From Roseivirga sp. (GTDB taxonomy: Bacteria; Bacteroidota; Bacteroidia; Cytophagales; Cyclobacteriaceae), in contig JAGYIY010000001.1 in assembly GCA_018402485.1 (NCBI GenBank), forward strand, positions 1,334,001-1,398,000: DNA of 64,000 nucleotides, in the 5' to 3' direction. The position numbers and the translations under genes are program-made. The notes under the pieces are model-generated. The model made no database searches. It was not told the origin of the DNA and saw only the letters and a program-made list of their open reading frames with translations. Positions 1 through 7,751 of the stretch are shown piece by piece; positions within the stretch are counted from its first letter, which is position 1; every line of letters starts with the position of its first letter.

Positions 1-297
1 CAAATCTGTTCTGTAGCGTTCGGAAAGGCAGCCACTTACATATACTTTTTCAATCAGGCCCTCCTCTTTGGCATCAACATAACGAAGGATGGTATCGATA
101 GATTCTTGCTTGGCATTGTCGATAAAGCCGCAGGTATTAATGATAACGATGTTGGCATCATCATTTTTAGACTCATGATGTGTGTCGATGCCATTCCCTC
201 GCAGCTGGCTCAGCATCACTTCTGAATCTACTAGGTTTTTGGAGCAGCCTAGTGTAACGATATTTACTTTGTCTTTTTTGAGTCCCTTTGCCTTCAT
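1..297 (-). CDS. rimO: Ribosomal protein S12 methylthiotransferase RimO (5' part only)
   Basis: The reverse strand encodes the N-terminal 99 residues of a radical-SAM methylthiotransferase; the rest lies beyond the left edge. The protein begins [20 protein letters not shown] and carries the MTTase-domain motifs LGCSKN, INTCGF and VSGCLSER, which hold the three cysteines of the auxiliary 4Fe-4S cluster. The [10 protein letters not shown] form is typical of RimO rather than MiaB. RimO adds a methylthio group to a conserved Asp of ribosomal protein S12. It lies downstream of ftsY on the same strand, the usual order in Bacteroidota. The gene cannot be checked for completeness here. Confidence 0.9.
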   Translation of the reverse strand, partial: MKAKGLKKDKVNIVTLGCSKNLVDSEVMLSQLRGNGIDTHHESKNDDANIVIINTCGFIDNAKQESIDTILRYVDAKEEGLIEKVYVSGCLSERYRTDL

Positions 298-429
298 TCT
301 ACGAATTTGCCTGCAAAGGTAATGAATTCTAAAGGCCTTCTACTGAATTTTTTACATTGAGGTATTCTAATAGGGCTTCCTAGATATTAGGTGCTATTGA
401 AAACCCGCTTAGACTTGTATTTTGCTGCA

Positions 430-1383
430 TCACTTTGAAAACAAAGAATTTACAAATTCAACTTTATTGAAAATTTGCAGGTCTTCTACTTTTTCGCCAA
501 CGCCAATGTACTTGACAGGTATCTTAAATTGATCGGAGATACCAATAACTACTCCACCCTTTGCAGTTCCGTCAAGTTTGGTAATGGCCAAGGCCGTTAC
601 TTCTGTAGCCTTGGTGAATTCTTTGGCTTGTAAGAATGCATTTTGCCCGGTGGAACCATCCAATACCAATAAGATTTCGTGTGGGGCTTCCGGAATGAAC
701 TTCTGCATAACGCGTTTGATTTTACTCAGCTCATTCATCAAGTTAACTTTGGTATGTAAGCGACCCGCAGTATCGATGATAACCAAATCTGCTTGCTTTT
801 CAACGCCTTCCTTCACAGCATCATAAGCTACTGCGCTTGGGTCGGTATTCATGCCATGGGCCACTACCGGCACATCAATGCGTTCTCCCCACAATTTCAA
901 TTGATCAACCGCTGCGGCACGGAAGGTGTCTGCAGCACCTAAAATTACTGACTTACCTTTGTTTTTGAATTGGGCAGCGAGCTTTCCAATGGTAGTGGTT
1001 TTTCCTACCCCATTAACGCCTACGACAAGAATGACATAGGGCTTGGGTCCATCGGGTAGTTGAAAGTCTATGAGGTCTTGGGTGTTGTTTTCTGAAAGCA
1101 AGGCCGCTATTTCGTCACGCAGGATGCGATCCAATTCATCCGTGTTCATGTATTTGTCGCGTGCCACTCGCTCCTCTATGCGCTCAATGATTTTTACTGT
1201 AGTATCGACGCCAACATCTGAAGTAATGAGAATCTCTTCCAGTTCATCCAAAATTTCATCATCTACCTTAGATTTGCCTGCAACGGCACGACCGATTTTT
1301 GAAAAGAGATTTTCTTTTGTTTTTTCTAACCCTTTATCGAGATTTTCTTTTTTGTCTTTAGAAAATAAACCGAATAAAGCCAT
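430..1383 (-). CDS. ftsY: Signal recognition particle receptor FtsY
   Basis: This 317-residue GTPase is the SRP receptor that docks ribosome-nascent-chain complexes at the inner membrane. All G motifs are visible: P-loop GVNGVGKTTTIGKLA near residue 122, DTFRAAAVDQL (G2/insertion box), DTAGRLHTKVNLM (G3) and TKLDGTAKGG (G4). A helical N domain precedes them. The acidic A domain of E. coli FtsY is absent; the protein starts almost directly with the N domain (MALFGLFSKDKK), as in many short FtsY proteins. It follows the DUF4295 gene, but a hairpin with a T-run at 1407-1429 lies between them, so it may be partly uncoupled from the rpmG transcript. Confidence 0.95.
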   Translation of the reverse strand: MALFGLFSKDKKENLDKGLEKTKENLFSKIGRAVAGKSKVDDEILDELEEILITSDVGVDTTVKIIERIEERVARDKYMNTDELDRILRDEIAALLSENNTQDLIDFQLPDGPKPYVILVVGVNGVGKTTTIGKLAAQFKNKGKSVILGAADTFRAAAVDQLKLWGERIDVPVVAHGMNTDPSAVAYDAVKEGVEKQADLVIIDTAGRLHTKVNLMNELSKIKRVMQKFIPEAPHEILLVLDGSTGQNAFLQAKEFTKATEVTALAITKLDGTAKGGVVIGISDQFKIPVKYIGVGEKVEDLQIFNKVEFVNSLFSK

Positions 1384-1406
1384 GATGCTGAGTGATTGAG
1401 TGAAAT

Positions 1407-1429
1407 AAAAAAGTCCCTGAACGGGACTT
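1407..1429 (-). terminator. Intrinsic terminator or attenuator between the DUF4295 gene and ftsY
   Basis: On the minus strand the arms AAGTCCC and GGGACTT pair perfectly around a 5-nt loop (GTTCA) and run straight into a T-run (TTTTTT) before the ftsY start at 1383. A 7-bp stem with about six T residues resembles a weak rho-independent terminator. It could end rpmG-DUF4295 transcripts or attenuate read-through to ftsY and rimO. Confidence 0.6.
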
Positions 1430-1454
1430 CAATATAGCTTAAAAAAGACTTGGA

Positions 1455-1610
1455 TTACTTATCAGACAAAACTGTTTTTACCATGTCCTCAACAACCATT
1501 TCTTCTTTGAAAGTGTAAGCTCCTGTTTTTGGAGATTTTACAGCCTTAATTACTTTGGCATATTTTACGCCACCTTCTTTTTTTAATGTTGCTACTACCT
1601 TCTTAGCCAT
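1455..1610 (-). CDS. DUF4295 family small basic protein
   Basis: A 51-residue lysine-rich protein beginning MAKKVVATLKKEGGVKYAKV and ending VKTVLSDK. I recognise it as the DUF4295 family, which is confined to Bacteroidota and sits directly after rpmG. Its function is unknown; size, charge and position suggest a ribosome-associated protein, but that is inference. The start ATG is two bases after the rpmG stop, so the two are almost certainly co-translated. Confidence 0.85.
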   Translation of the reverse strand: MAKKVVATLKKEGGVKYAKVIKAVKSPKTGAYTFKEEMVVEDMVKTVLSDK

Positions 1611-1612
1611 GA

Positions 1613-1795
1613 TTATTTAATTTCTTTGTGGACAGTATATTTCTTCAAAATGGGGTTGTACTTCTTCAACTCCAAACGCTCGGTGGTGTTTCTACGGTTT
1701 TTTGTAGTGATGTATCTTGACGTTCCGGGTCTGCCGGACTCTTTGTGCTCGGTACATTCTAAAATTACCTGAACTCTATTACCTTTCTTAGCCAT
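1613..1795 (-). CDS. rpmG: 50S ribosomal protein L33
   Basis: This 60-residue protein starts [18 protein letters not shown] and contains the L33 signature [22 protein letters not shown]. It has one cysteine (in ECTEHK) rather than two CxxC pairs, so it is the zinc-independent (C-minus) form. It is part of the large ribosomal subunit near the E site. In most Bacteroidota rpmB lies immediately upstream; here rpmB is about 6 kb away (7752-7991), and this gene has its own promoter-like sequence. Confidence 0.95.
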   Translation of the reverse strand: MAKKGNRVQVILECTEHKESGRPGTSRYITTKNRRNTTERLELKKYNPILKKYTVHKEIK

Positions 1796-1822
1796 TTTTC
1801 TCTGCTTTCAAAATTCGGACTG

Positions 1823-1830
1823 CAAATATA
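1823..1830 (-). promoter_or_regulatory. -7 promoter box upstream of rpmG
   Basis: On the minus strand TATATTTG exactly matches the Bacteroidota -7 consensus TAnnTTTG, about 28 nt upstream of the rpmG ATG. It lies in the 14-base block CGGACTGCAAATAT (plus strand, 1816-1829), which is repeated upstream of rpmB at 8020-8033. No clear -33 element at the usual 19-21 bp spacing was found. Confidence 0.5.
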
Positions 1831-1913
1831 GCTAACTGTTTTTGATTATAAAATCAAAGGTAGGAAATTATTTAAAGTCTTTCAAGGTTGCGATTATAGC
1901 CTTTTTAAGAAGG

Positions 1914-2345
1914 TTATCTGTAATTGACATCCCCAGATTTCCCACCTCTTTTCTCCAATAAGCGAATTTTTTCGATCGAAATCTCTTTATCTATGGGTTT
2001 CAGCATGTCGTATAAGGTGAGTGCAACTACTGATGCACCATGCATGGCTTCCACTTCAACACCGGTGCGGTAAATGGTACTTACTTCAACTTCAATGAAG
2101 ATAGCCAACTCCTTAATTTGATGTCTTACTTCGGTAAACTCAATTGGTAAAGGATGACAATCTGGAATCATTTCACTGGTTTTTTTGACTGCAAAAAGGC
2201 CTGCAATACGGCTCGCTTCAACCACATCACCTTTGGGCACGGTTTTATTTTTTATGGATTGAATGGTTGCCTCACTGCTGACCGTCACCACGGCCTGTGC
2301 AATGGCTGTTCGATGTGTTTTTTCTTTGTGGGTAATATCAATCAT
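1914..2345 (-). CDS. moaC: Cyclic pyranopterin monophosphate synthase MoaC
   Basis: MoaC converts the MoaA product (3',8-cyclo-7,8-dihydro-GTP) to cyclic pyranopterin monophosphate in molybdenum cofactor synthesis. At 143 residues it is slightly shorter than typical MoaC (about 155-160). Recognisable blocks are the KGDVVEASRIAGL segment, the IPDCHPLP motif (usually IPLCHP) and GVEVEAMHGASVVALTLYDM, then the C-terminal GGKSGDV. No other moa or mob gene is nearby, so it must work with unlinked partners. It lies between the ars operon and rpmG, on the same strand. Confidence 0.88.
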   Translation of the reverse strand: MIDITHKEKTHRTAIAQAVVTVSSEATIQSIKNKTVPKGDVVEASRIAGLFAVKKTSEMIPDCHPLPIEFTEVRHQIKELAIFIEVEVSTIYRTGVEVEAMHGASVVALTLYDMLKPIDKEISIEKIRLLEKRGGKSGDVNYR

Positions 2346-2911
2346 AACTTTTTATTTCTTCCGCTGGAGCCAATGCTAGAGGGTTGTTGACAATCATCAA
2401 TGTATTAGGCCGTTGATAAGGGTCATGTTGCAAATTTACCTCTTTTAACGGAAAGGCATGAAAAAGATATTCTAACAACATGTTCTACTCTTTTCTTCCC
2501 AATGGCTACAGGGGCATAAATAGAATAGAAATGGAGAGGGTTGCCAGGCATGGTTGATCGAAGGAATAAAACGGTCTTCATTCCTTGTAGCTGAAATCAA
2601 ATCTTTGTAGGAGGGAATAGAATGCATATGATACCTACAAAATGAGGGTTTACAAATTTCTAATGCATTTAAACAGCTAGAAAAGGTTCGAAATGATGCT
2701 TAATTACATACATGCAATGGAATACATAGGATCATAAGGTTTTAAAATCACGACAATACAAACATCTGAAAGGAGTTTTCTACACATTGGGGAAAGTGTA
2801 AAATCATTGAGTTCCCATGCAGTAGCATATCCCTTTGCCTTGGTTCGTCTGGGTAATCATCCTGCCGGCCAATACATAGGCTGTAATTTCATGTAAAGAT
2901 GGATACTGGGG
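2346..2911 (-). other. 566-bp stretch without a convincing gene; possible decayed ORF next to moaC
   Basis: Between the TauE/SafE gene and moaC no ORF is long enough to call. On the minus strand a 47-codon ORF starts at about position 2479 (MLLEYLFHAFPLKEVNLQHD...), is preceded in frame by a stop, and ends by overlapping the moaC start (TATGATTGA). Another open frame of roughly 55 codons lies at about 2490-2660 without a good start. These may be remnants of a decayed gene; I recognise no family. No terminator or repeat was seen. Confidence 0.35.
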
Positions 2912-3667
2912 TTAGGTGAAAAATAATTTGATAGCCGCAATCAATAATACGAAAGCCAAAAGCCTACGAAGTTGTAATGTGTTGAACTTGGCTGCCCCAA
3001 AGTAAGATCCGAGCATTCCTCCAGTCATGGCTATGGCTAACATCCACCCCATGGCCGGATCCCATAGAAGTCCTGTTTGATAGATTCCGGCTATGCCTGA
3101 TAGGCTATTCACAAAGATAAAAATGGCGGAAATAGCAGCAGTTTGCTTCATATTAGCCCATCCAAGCAATAGAATCACTGGGCTTAAAATGATACCGCCT
3201 CCAATACCAATCATACCTGAGAAAAGGCCAATGATAGCACCTAGGAGCAAAGAGAGTAGTATGTTTCGGCTTTTAGGTCGATGCATGGGCTTCCATGCGA
3301 AACCCACCATTCTTATGATGGAAAAGAGCAAAAGGACGGCTAATATTTTTTTGTATACATTTTCATCGACAGAAATGGTTCCGCCAATAAAAGCTGCTGG
3401 AATTGAAGCCAAAGCAAAAGGCCAGAAAAATGACCATTTGAAATATCCTTGGCGGTAAAATTGTATGAAGGCAAGGCCTGATACAAATACGTTCAGTGTG
3501 AGAGCTGTTGTCCTCATGGTATCAGGGGAAAAGGCAAAAAGAGCCATTAATGCTAAATAACCACTGGCTCCTCCGTGTCCTACCGAGGCATAAAAGAAAG
3601 CCACAATGAACAGTAAGGCAAAGAAGAAAATTTCCAAAAGAGTGCTTTTTATTAATTTAGACGTCAA
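2912..3667 (-). CDS. TauE/SafE family membrane permease
   Basis: This 251-residue protein has about eight hydrophobic segments and the family hallmark FYASVGHGGASGYLALMAL near its N-terminus, repeated more weakly as GLFSGMIGIGGGIILSPV in the second half, giving the two-repeat layout of the TauE/SafE (DUF81) family. Characterised members export sulfite or sulfoacetate, but specificity cannot be read from sequence. It lies 37 bp after acr3 on the same strand and is probably the last gene of the ars operon, suggesting a role in anion or sulfur handling during arsenic stress (inference). Confidence 0.85.
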   Translation of the reverse strand: MTSKLIKSTLLEIFFFALLFIVAFFYASVGHGGASGYLALMALFAFSPDTMRTTALTLNVFVSGLAFIQFYRQGYFKWSFFWPFALASIPAAFIGGTISVDENVYKKILAVLLLFSIIRMVGFAWKPMHRPKSRNILLSLLLGAIIGLFSGMIGIGGGIILSPVILLLGWANMKQTAAISAIFIFVNSLSGIAGIYQTGLLWDPAMGWMLAIAMTGGMLGSYFGAAKFNTLQLRRLLAFVLLIAAIKLFFT

Positions 3668-3704
3668 TATAGTGGAATAATGAAAGTGTTCAAACTTGAA
3701 CTAT

Positions 3705-4733
3705 TCAGTACTTCCAACGATTGGCCAATGCTACGAGGCTAAGCATCACCGGTACTTCTACCAAAACCCCAACTACGGTAACCAAAGCTGCCGGGCTTTG
3801 CAAGCCAAATAAAGCAATGGCTACGGCCACAGCCAGTTCGAAGAAGTTACTGGCACCAATCATGGATGCAGGTGCACAAATGGCATGCGAAAGTCTAAGC
3901 TTTCGCCCGGCAAACCATGTGATAAAAAAAACAAAATAGGTCTGTATGGTTAAAGGGAGGGCAATCAGGAGAATGATAAGTGGGTTGTCAATGAGGTTAT
4001 TGCCTTGGAAGGCGAATAGTAGGATTAAGGTTAATAAAAGTGCGATGATACTGACAGGTTTTAGTTTCGGAAGGAACTCAATTTTAAACCACTTTTCCCC
4101 TTTTTTCTGGATCAAAACTTTATTGGTAATGACGCCTGCTAGCAAAGGAATCACAACAAAAATAAGGACCGACGAAACCAAAGTATTGTAAGGAATTTCA
4201 ACATCAGTTATTCCTAAGAGCAATCCGACCAGCGGGACAAAAGCAACTAAAATGATCAGGTCGTTCACAGAAACTTGTACAAGTGTATAATTGGGGTCAC
4301 CATCTGAAAGGTACGACCAAACAAAAACCATAGCAGTACAAGGGGCCACTCCCAATAAAATAGCTCCGGCAATGTATTCTCCTGCTTGAGCGGGGTCAAT
4401 AAAAGCTACGTAGAGTTTTTCAAAAAAAATCCAAGCAAAAAAAGCCATCGTAAATGGTTTAATGAGCCAATTGACAACCAATGTAAGAACAATGCCTTTA
4501 GGAGCTTTTCCAATGCCTTTGATACTGCTAAGGTCAATTTGGAGCATCATAGGGTAAACCATTAGCCAAATGAGAATGGCAATGGGGATATTGACATTGT
4601 AGATCTCCCAATCGGATATTATTTGCATCTTTTCACCTCCGATAAAACCAAGCCCTATGCCGGTGGCAATACAGAGAGCTACCCATAGACTGAGGTATTT
4701 TTCAAAAAATGCAATTTTTTTCGGCGTGGTCAT
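3705..4733 (-). CDS. ACR3 family arsenite efflux transporter
   Basis: A 342-residue inner-membrane protein with about ten transmembrane segments. The segment ILLGVAPCTAMVFVWSYLSDGD holds the cysteine essential in ACR3 pumps, followed by the conserved YTLVQVSVNDLI. ACR3 (often named ArsB or Acr3) expels arsenite using the proton gradient. The start overlaps the stop of the upstream arsenate-reductase gene by 4 bases (ATGA), indicating translational coupling, so reduction of arsenate and efflux of arsenite are made together. Confidence 0.93.
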   Translation of the reverse strand: MTTPKKIAFFEKYLSLWVALCIATGIGLGFIGGEKMQIISDWEIYNVNIPIAILIWLMVYPMMLQIDLSSIKGIGKAPKGIVLTLVVNWLIKPFTMAFFAWIFFEKLYVAFIDPAQAGEYIAGAILLGVAPCTAMVFVWSYLSDGDPNYTLVQVSVNDLIILVAFVPLVGLLLGITDVEIPYNTLVSSVLIFVVIPLLAGVITNKVLIQKKGEKWFKIEFLPKLKPVSIIALLLTLILLFAFQGNNLIDNPLIILLIALPLTIQTYFVFFITWFAGRKLRLSHAICAPASMIGASNFFELAVAVAIALFGLQSPAALVTVVGVLVEVPVMLSLVALANRWKY

Positions 4734-5353
4734 GCTGTGGTGATTTGAGAAAAAACATAAAGTAATTCTGTGGCAATCTGTTTGCTTCTTTCCTGATATG
4801 CTTGTGTTTGTTGGCTTGTGCCATCGGCCATTTTTGGGTCTTCAAAAGGAATCGCAAAGCGAGCCGCAGCGCCATGAACAAAAGGGCATTTTTGCTCGGC
4901 ATCTGAGCAAACCATAATGGCTATAAAATCAGACTCAGGATTAAAAGAATCATGATGTATTTTTGAAAAGGACAGAATGGGATGCTGGTTTTCACTGTAC
5001 TTGACGGCATGAACGGCCTGTGGCTTGGTTGCAATTGAGTCGATTTGAAAGCCACTTTTATTCAAGGAGTGCAGTACTTCTTCAAAAACGGACGTGGCTT
5101 CTGTTCCACCAGAGTAAGCCCGAACATGAGATAGACCTAAATGATATGCAATAGCTTGTGCCCAGCACTGGGCTAAATGGCTCCGCCTTGAATTATGTGT
5201 ACAGATAAAATTTAGGTTAATGTCTTGATTTAAATAATGCAGCTTCTGTAAACGCTCAATAAAAGGGTTTAAAAACTGCTTTCTCTCCTCTTTGATGTTT
5301 TCGAAGTCAAGCGTTTTTAAATACTGTTGAAGTTTTTTATACAGCATATTCAA
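4730..5353 (-). CDS. Arsenate reductase of the low-molecular-weight protein tyrosine phosphatase type
   Basis: The 207-residue protein has the CX5R phosphatase loop CTHNSRRS with nucleophile Cys51 and Arg57, and the distal acid motif FEDPKM (Asp172). Cys149 and Cys156 (VCSDAEQKCP) are placed like the resolving cysteines of thioredoxin-coupled ArsC enzymes. Compared with Staphylococcus ArsC (about 131 residues) it has an extra helical N-terminal extension of about 45 residues. It should reduce arsenate to arsenite for the ACR3 pump encoded next. It follows DUF6428 by 12 bp. Confidence 0.85.
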   Translation of the reverse strand: MNMLYKKLQQYLKTLDFENIKEERKQFLNPFIERLQKLHYLNQDINLNFICTHNSRRSHLAQCWAQAIAYHLGLSHVRAYSGGTEATSVFEEVLHSLNKSGFQIDSIATKPQAVHAVKYSENQHPILSFSKIHHDSFNPESDFIAIMVCSDAEQKCPFVHGAAARFAIPFEDPKMADGTSQQTQAYQERSKQIATELLYVFSQITTA

Positions 5354-5365
5354 TGATTAAGGGAT

Positions 5366-5818
5366 TTAGCAACAACCTGAACCCGGAGCGCAGCCTGCTG
5401 CAGAATCTGCATGAACATCTGCTTTCGGAATGCCACAGCTATCCTTCGCGAGGCAGTCTGTAAATTGTTGGGTGAGTAAAAACCTTTTACCGTCAAATTC
5501 TAGTCCATATTTGGAGATGGTTTCACCCTGATATTCAACCTCTATCTTAAGATCCTCAAGGTTCAATTTTCTTTCGGATAAGCGAATGATGTTTTGAAGT
5601 TTTTTAGGGTGCAGTCGGTGGTCATAGTCATTGGCATTCCACAATTGAAAATTGATGACAGACTCATGGCGTTCAGTACCTCCACAATCGATAAAATGTT
5701 TGTCAATTTTTCCAATTTCTGTTACGTGAAAATGGGATGGTACGTGTTGTCCGTTGGGTAGCACAAAAGCTAACCTTTCCAGACCTTCTAGTGCATATTT
5801 TGTTTCGCTCAATGTCAT
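5366..5818 (-). CDS. DUF6428 family protein with cysteine-rich C-terminus
   Basis: This 150-residue soluble protein resembles the DUF6428 family that accompanies ars genes in Bacteroidota, with blocks VPSHFHVTEIGKIDKHFIDCGG and LWNANDYDHRLHP. The biochemical role is unknown. The C-terminal tail has Cys122, Cys128, Cys143, Cys149 and Cys150 (ending CAPGSGCC), an arrangement suited to binding soft metalloids such as As(III); that is inference. It lies 16 bp after arsR and 12 bp before the reductase, so it is an integral operon member. Confidence 0.75.
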   Translation of the reverse strand: MTLSETKYALEGLERLAFVLPNGQHVPSHFHVTEIGKIDKHFIDCGGTERHESVINFQLWNANDYDHRLHPKKLQNIIRLSERKLNLEDLKIEVEYQGETISKYGLEFDGKRFLLTQQFTDCLAKDSCGIPKADVHADSAAGCAPGSGCC

Positions 5819-5834
5819 AGTGCTATCTATTAAG

Positions 5835-6164
5835 TTAACAAGATGGGTTTTTACAGGGATACTGATCGAATAGGAGGCTAAACTGTTGTTGGATCGCTTG
5901 CCATCGTTCAGGATGAATGCAGTAGCACATTTTTGTTCCTTCGATGGAGCCTTGAATAATTCCCACTTCTTTTAACTCTCGTAAATGCTGGCTAATGGTA
6001 GCTTGTGCAAGACCTAGTTCATCTACCAATTCACCATTGATGCATTGGTCTGACTTTAATAAGTATTGTAAAATGGCAATCCGAGCCGGGTGGCCCAATG
6101 CCTTAGCCAAAGTAGCCAATTCATTTTGAACATCGGAAAACAGGTTTGTTTTGGTTATACCCAT
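5835..6164 (-). CDS. arsR: ArsR family transcriptional repressor
   Basis: A 109-residue winged-helix regulator. The recognition region is GELVDELGLAQATISQHLRELKEVGIIQG followed by the wing EGTKMCYCIHPE. The classical CVCDLC sensor in helix 3 is absent; candidate As(III) ligands are the Cys in DQCING, the CYC in the wing and two cysteines in the C-terminal PCKNPSC. I chose ATG at 6164; a TTG one codon earlier also exists. A nested inverted repeat directly upstream (6170-6203) is its probable operator. It is the first gene of the five-gene ars operon. Confidence 0.88.
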   Translation of the reverse strand: MGITKTNLFSDVQNELATLAKALGHPARIAILQYLLKSDQCINGELVDELGLAQATISQHLRELKEVGIIQGSIEGTKMCYCIHPERWQAIQQQFSLLFDQYPCKNPSC

Positions 6165-6169
6165 CAATT

Positions 6170-6203
6170 TTTATTTATTGCAATATTACGATGAATAAAT
6201 AAA
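6170..6203 (-). promoter_or_regulatory. Probable ArsR operator overlapping the ars promoter
   Basis: A perfect 10-bp inverted repeat, TTTATTTATT (6170-6179) and AATAAATAAA (6194-6203), encloses a second imperfect palindrome ATTGCAATATTACGAT (6177-6192; 6 of 8 positions pair). On the minus strand the core contains TAATATTG, a 7/8 match to the -7 consensus TAnnTTTG. It lies just upstream of arsR, so repressor binding would cover the promoter of its own operon. Operator identity is inferred from position and symmetry. Confidence 0.7.
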
Positions 6204-6256
6204 CTCACCAAGGTGTATTGAAAAAAATAGATATGTGAAAGTGTTTTTTAAAACGA

Positions 6257-7726
6257 CTATTTGTTTCCCTTGATATCAGGTAATACAAAACGGTCTAGTG
6301 GACTGGGCTGTGCCATGGTCTTTTCAATTTCTTCAGACTTTCTTGGTGCAAAGGCAGATAAATTTTCAAAACCATCTTCTGTAATGAGGATATCATCTTC
6401 TATGCGAACGGCAATGTTCCACCACTTAGGGTCACAATCTGAACCTTTGGGGATGTAAATACCTGGTTCTATGGTGATGACCATTCCTGTTTCTAAACGA
6501 TCGTAGTTGCCTTTATCATGCACATCTAAACCCAAATGATGTGACAATCCGTGTGGGAAGTACAGATGCCTGTCGCTTGGACTCTTGATAATTCCTAGAT
6601 CAGCTAAACCTTGGTTAATGATATTTTTTGCGATGCTGGTTAGCTGCCCAAAAGGGGTTCCGGGCTTACATTGCTGTATGGCTTCTTCTTGTGCCTTGTA
6701 GACTAAATCATATATGGCTTTTTCTTCAGGTGAAAACTTTCCATCAACCGGAATTGTACGGGTAACATCTGCTGTATAGCCATGATATTCTGCGCCCAAA
6801 TCCATTAAAACCATTTCTTCACTGTTGATTTCAGGTTTTGCGTTTTCTTGGTAATGCAAAATGCACCCATTGTATCCGGCACCTACTATGCTTGGGTAGC
6901 CCTCATACTCAGATCCGTATTTTTTAAACACAAATTCATGAATACCTTGAATTTCGGCTTCTGAAAGTCCGGGTTTCATGGCTTTCATTACTTCCACCTG
7001 GCCAATTGCTGAGATGAAAACGGCTTTTCGAATCAAATCGATTTCCTCAGGTGTTTTAATACCCCTCAAATCGTTCATGATACTATTTAGCGTAGTGAAA
7101 TCAAGGTTATTTTTCTGTGGCTCTGGTGTTAATCCATTTGATATGTTTTTGTAGTTTACCTTTGATTTGAATTGTTCTATCAGGCTATACAAATCGGCTT
7201 CGTCTCTTATGTTGTCACGAACATCGTTTTTAAAGTCATAAAACATTACTTCGTCGAAGCTGCCAAAGTTAATTTGATAATTTTTGAAGGCCGAACCGTT
7301 GTAGGCATTTTGGATTTTTAAAGTTTGTTGAACCCCTTCAATGCCCAAGCGAATGCCCGTCCACATTTCTGCCATAGGGTTTTTCTCTTGAACGAAGAAA
7401 AGTTCATTGTAAAGGTTTCCAGTAGGGTCTTGTTGATTCTCTTTGAAAATCAGTAGGACAGCATGTGGCTCTTTGTAGCCTGTGAGATAATAAAGGTCAG
7501 GATCCTGATGGTAGAGAAAATCTACATCGTTGGAGCGATTTCGCACCGGATTAGCAAAGAAAACAGCCACAGAATTGTCCGGCATGGCAGCTCGTAATGC
7601 CTCACGCCTTCCTGCATGAAAATCAGGTTTTAGAAGGTCATCAGGTTTGTTTTGACCATAAGACATAAAAAATCCTGATGATGTCAGACATATCAGGATT
7701 AATATTTTCTGTAAAATTGGCTTCAT
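6257..7726 (-). CDS. Secreted Xaa-Pro aminopeptidase (M24B, aminopeptidase P)
   Basis: This 489-residue enzyme removes N-terminal residues preceding proline. An N-terminal hydrophobic segment (ILILICLTSSGFFMSYGQ) is a signal peptide, so it acts outside the inner membrane. The creatinase N domain (LYYLTGYKEPHAVL) precedes the catalytic pita-bread fold with the dinuclear metal ligands: Asp in LMDLGAEYHGYTADVTR (two), His in HGLSHHLGLDVHD, Glu in ITIEPGIY and Glu in VRIEDDI. It lies 25 bp downstream of rpmB on the same strand and 90 bp before arsR, outside the likely ars operator. A cytosolic paralogue is at 18066-19355. Confidence 0.92.
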   Translation of the reverse strand: MKPILQKILILICLTSSGFFMSYGQNKPDDLLKPDFHAGRREALRAAMPDNSVAVFFANPVRNRSNDVDFLYHQDPDLYYLTGYKEPHAVLLIFKENQQDPTGNLYNELFFVQEKNPMAEMWTGIRLGIEGVQQTLKIQNAYNGSAFKNYQINFGSFDEVMFYDFKNDVRDNIRDEADLYSLIEQFKSKVNYKNISNGLTPEPQKNNLDFTTLNSIMNDLRGIKTPEEIDLIRKAVFISAIGQVEVMKAMKPGLSEAEIQGIHEFVFKKYGSEYEGYPSIVGAGYNGCILHYQENAKPEINSEEMVLMDLGAEYHGYTADVTRTIPVDGKFSPEEKAIYDLVYKAQEEAIQQCKPGTPFGQLTSIAKNIINQGLADLGIIKSPSDRHLYFPHGLSHHLGLDVHDKGNYDRLETGMVITIEPGIYIPKGSDCDPKWWNIAVRIEDDILITEDGFENLSAFAPRKSEEIEKTMAQPSPLDRFVLPDIKGNK

Positions 7727-7751
7727 CGTATAAAGGCGTTTGAAAACGCTA

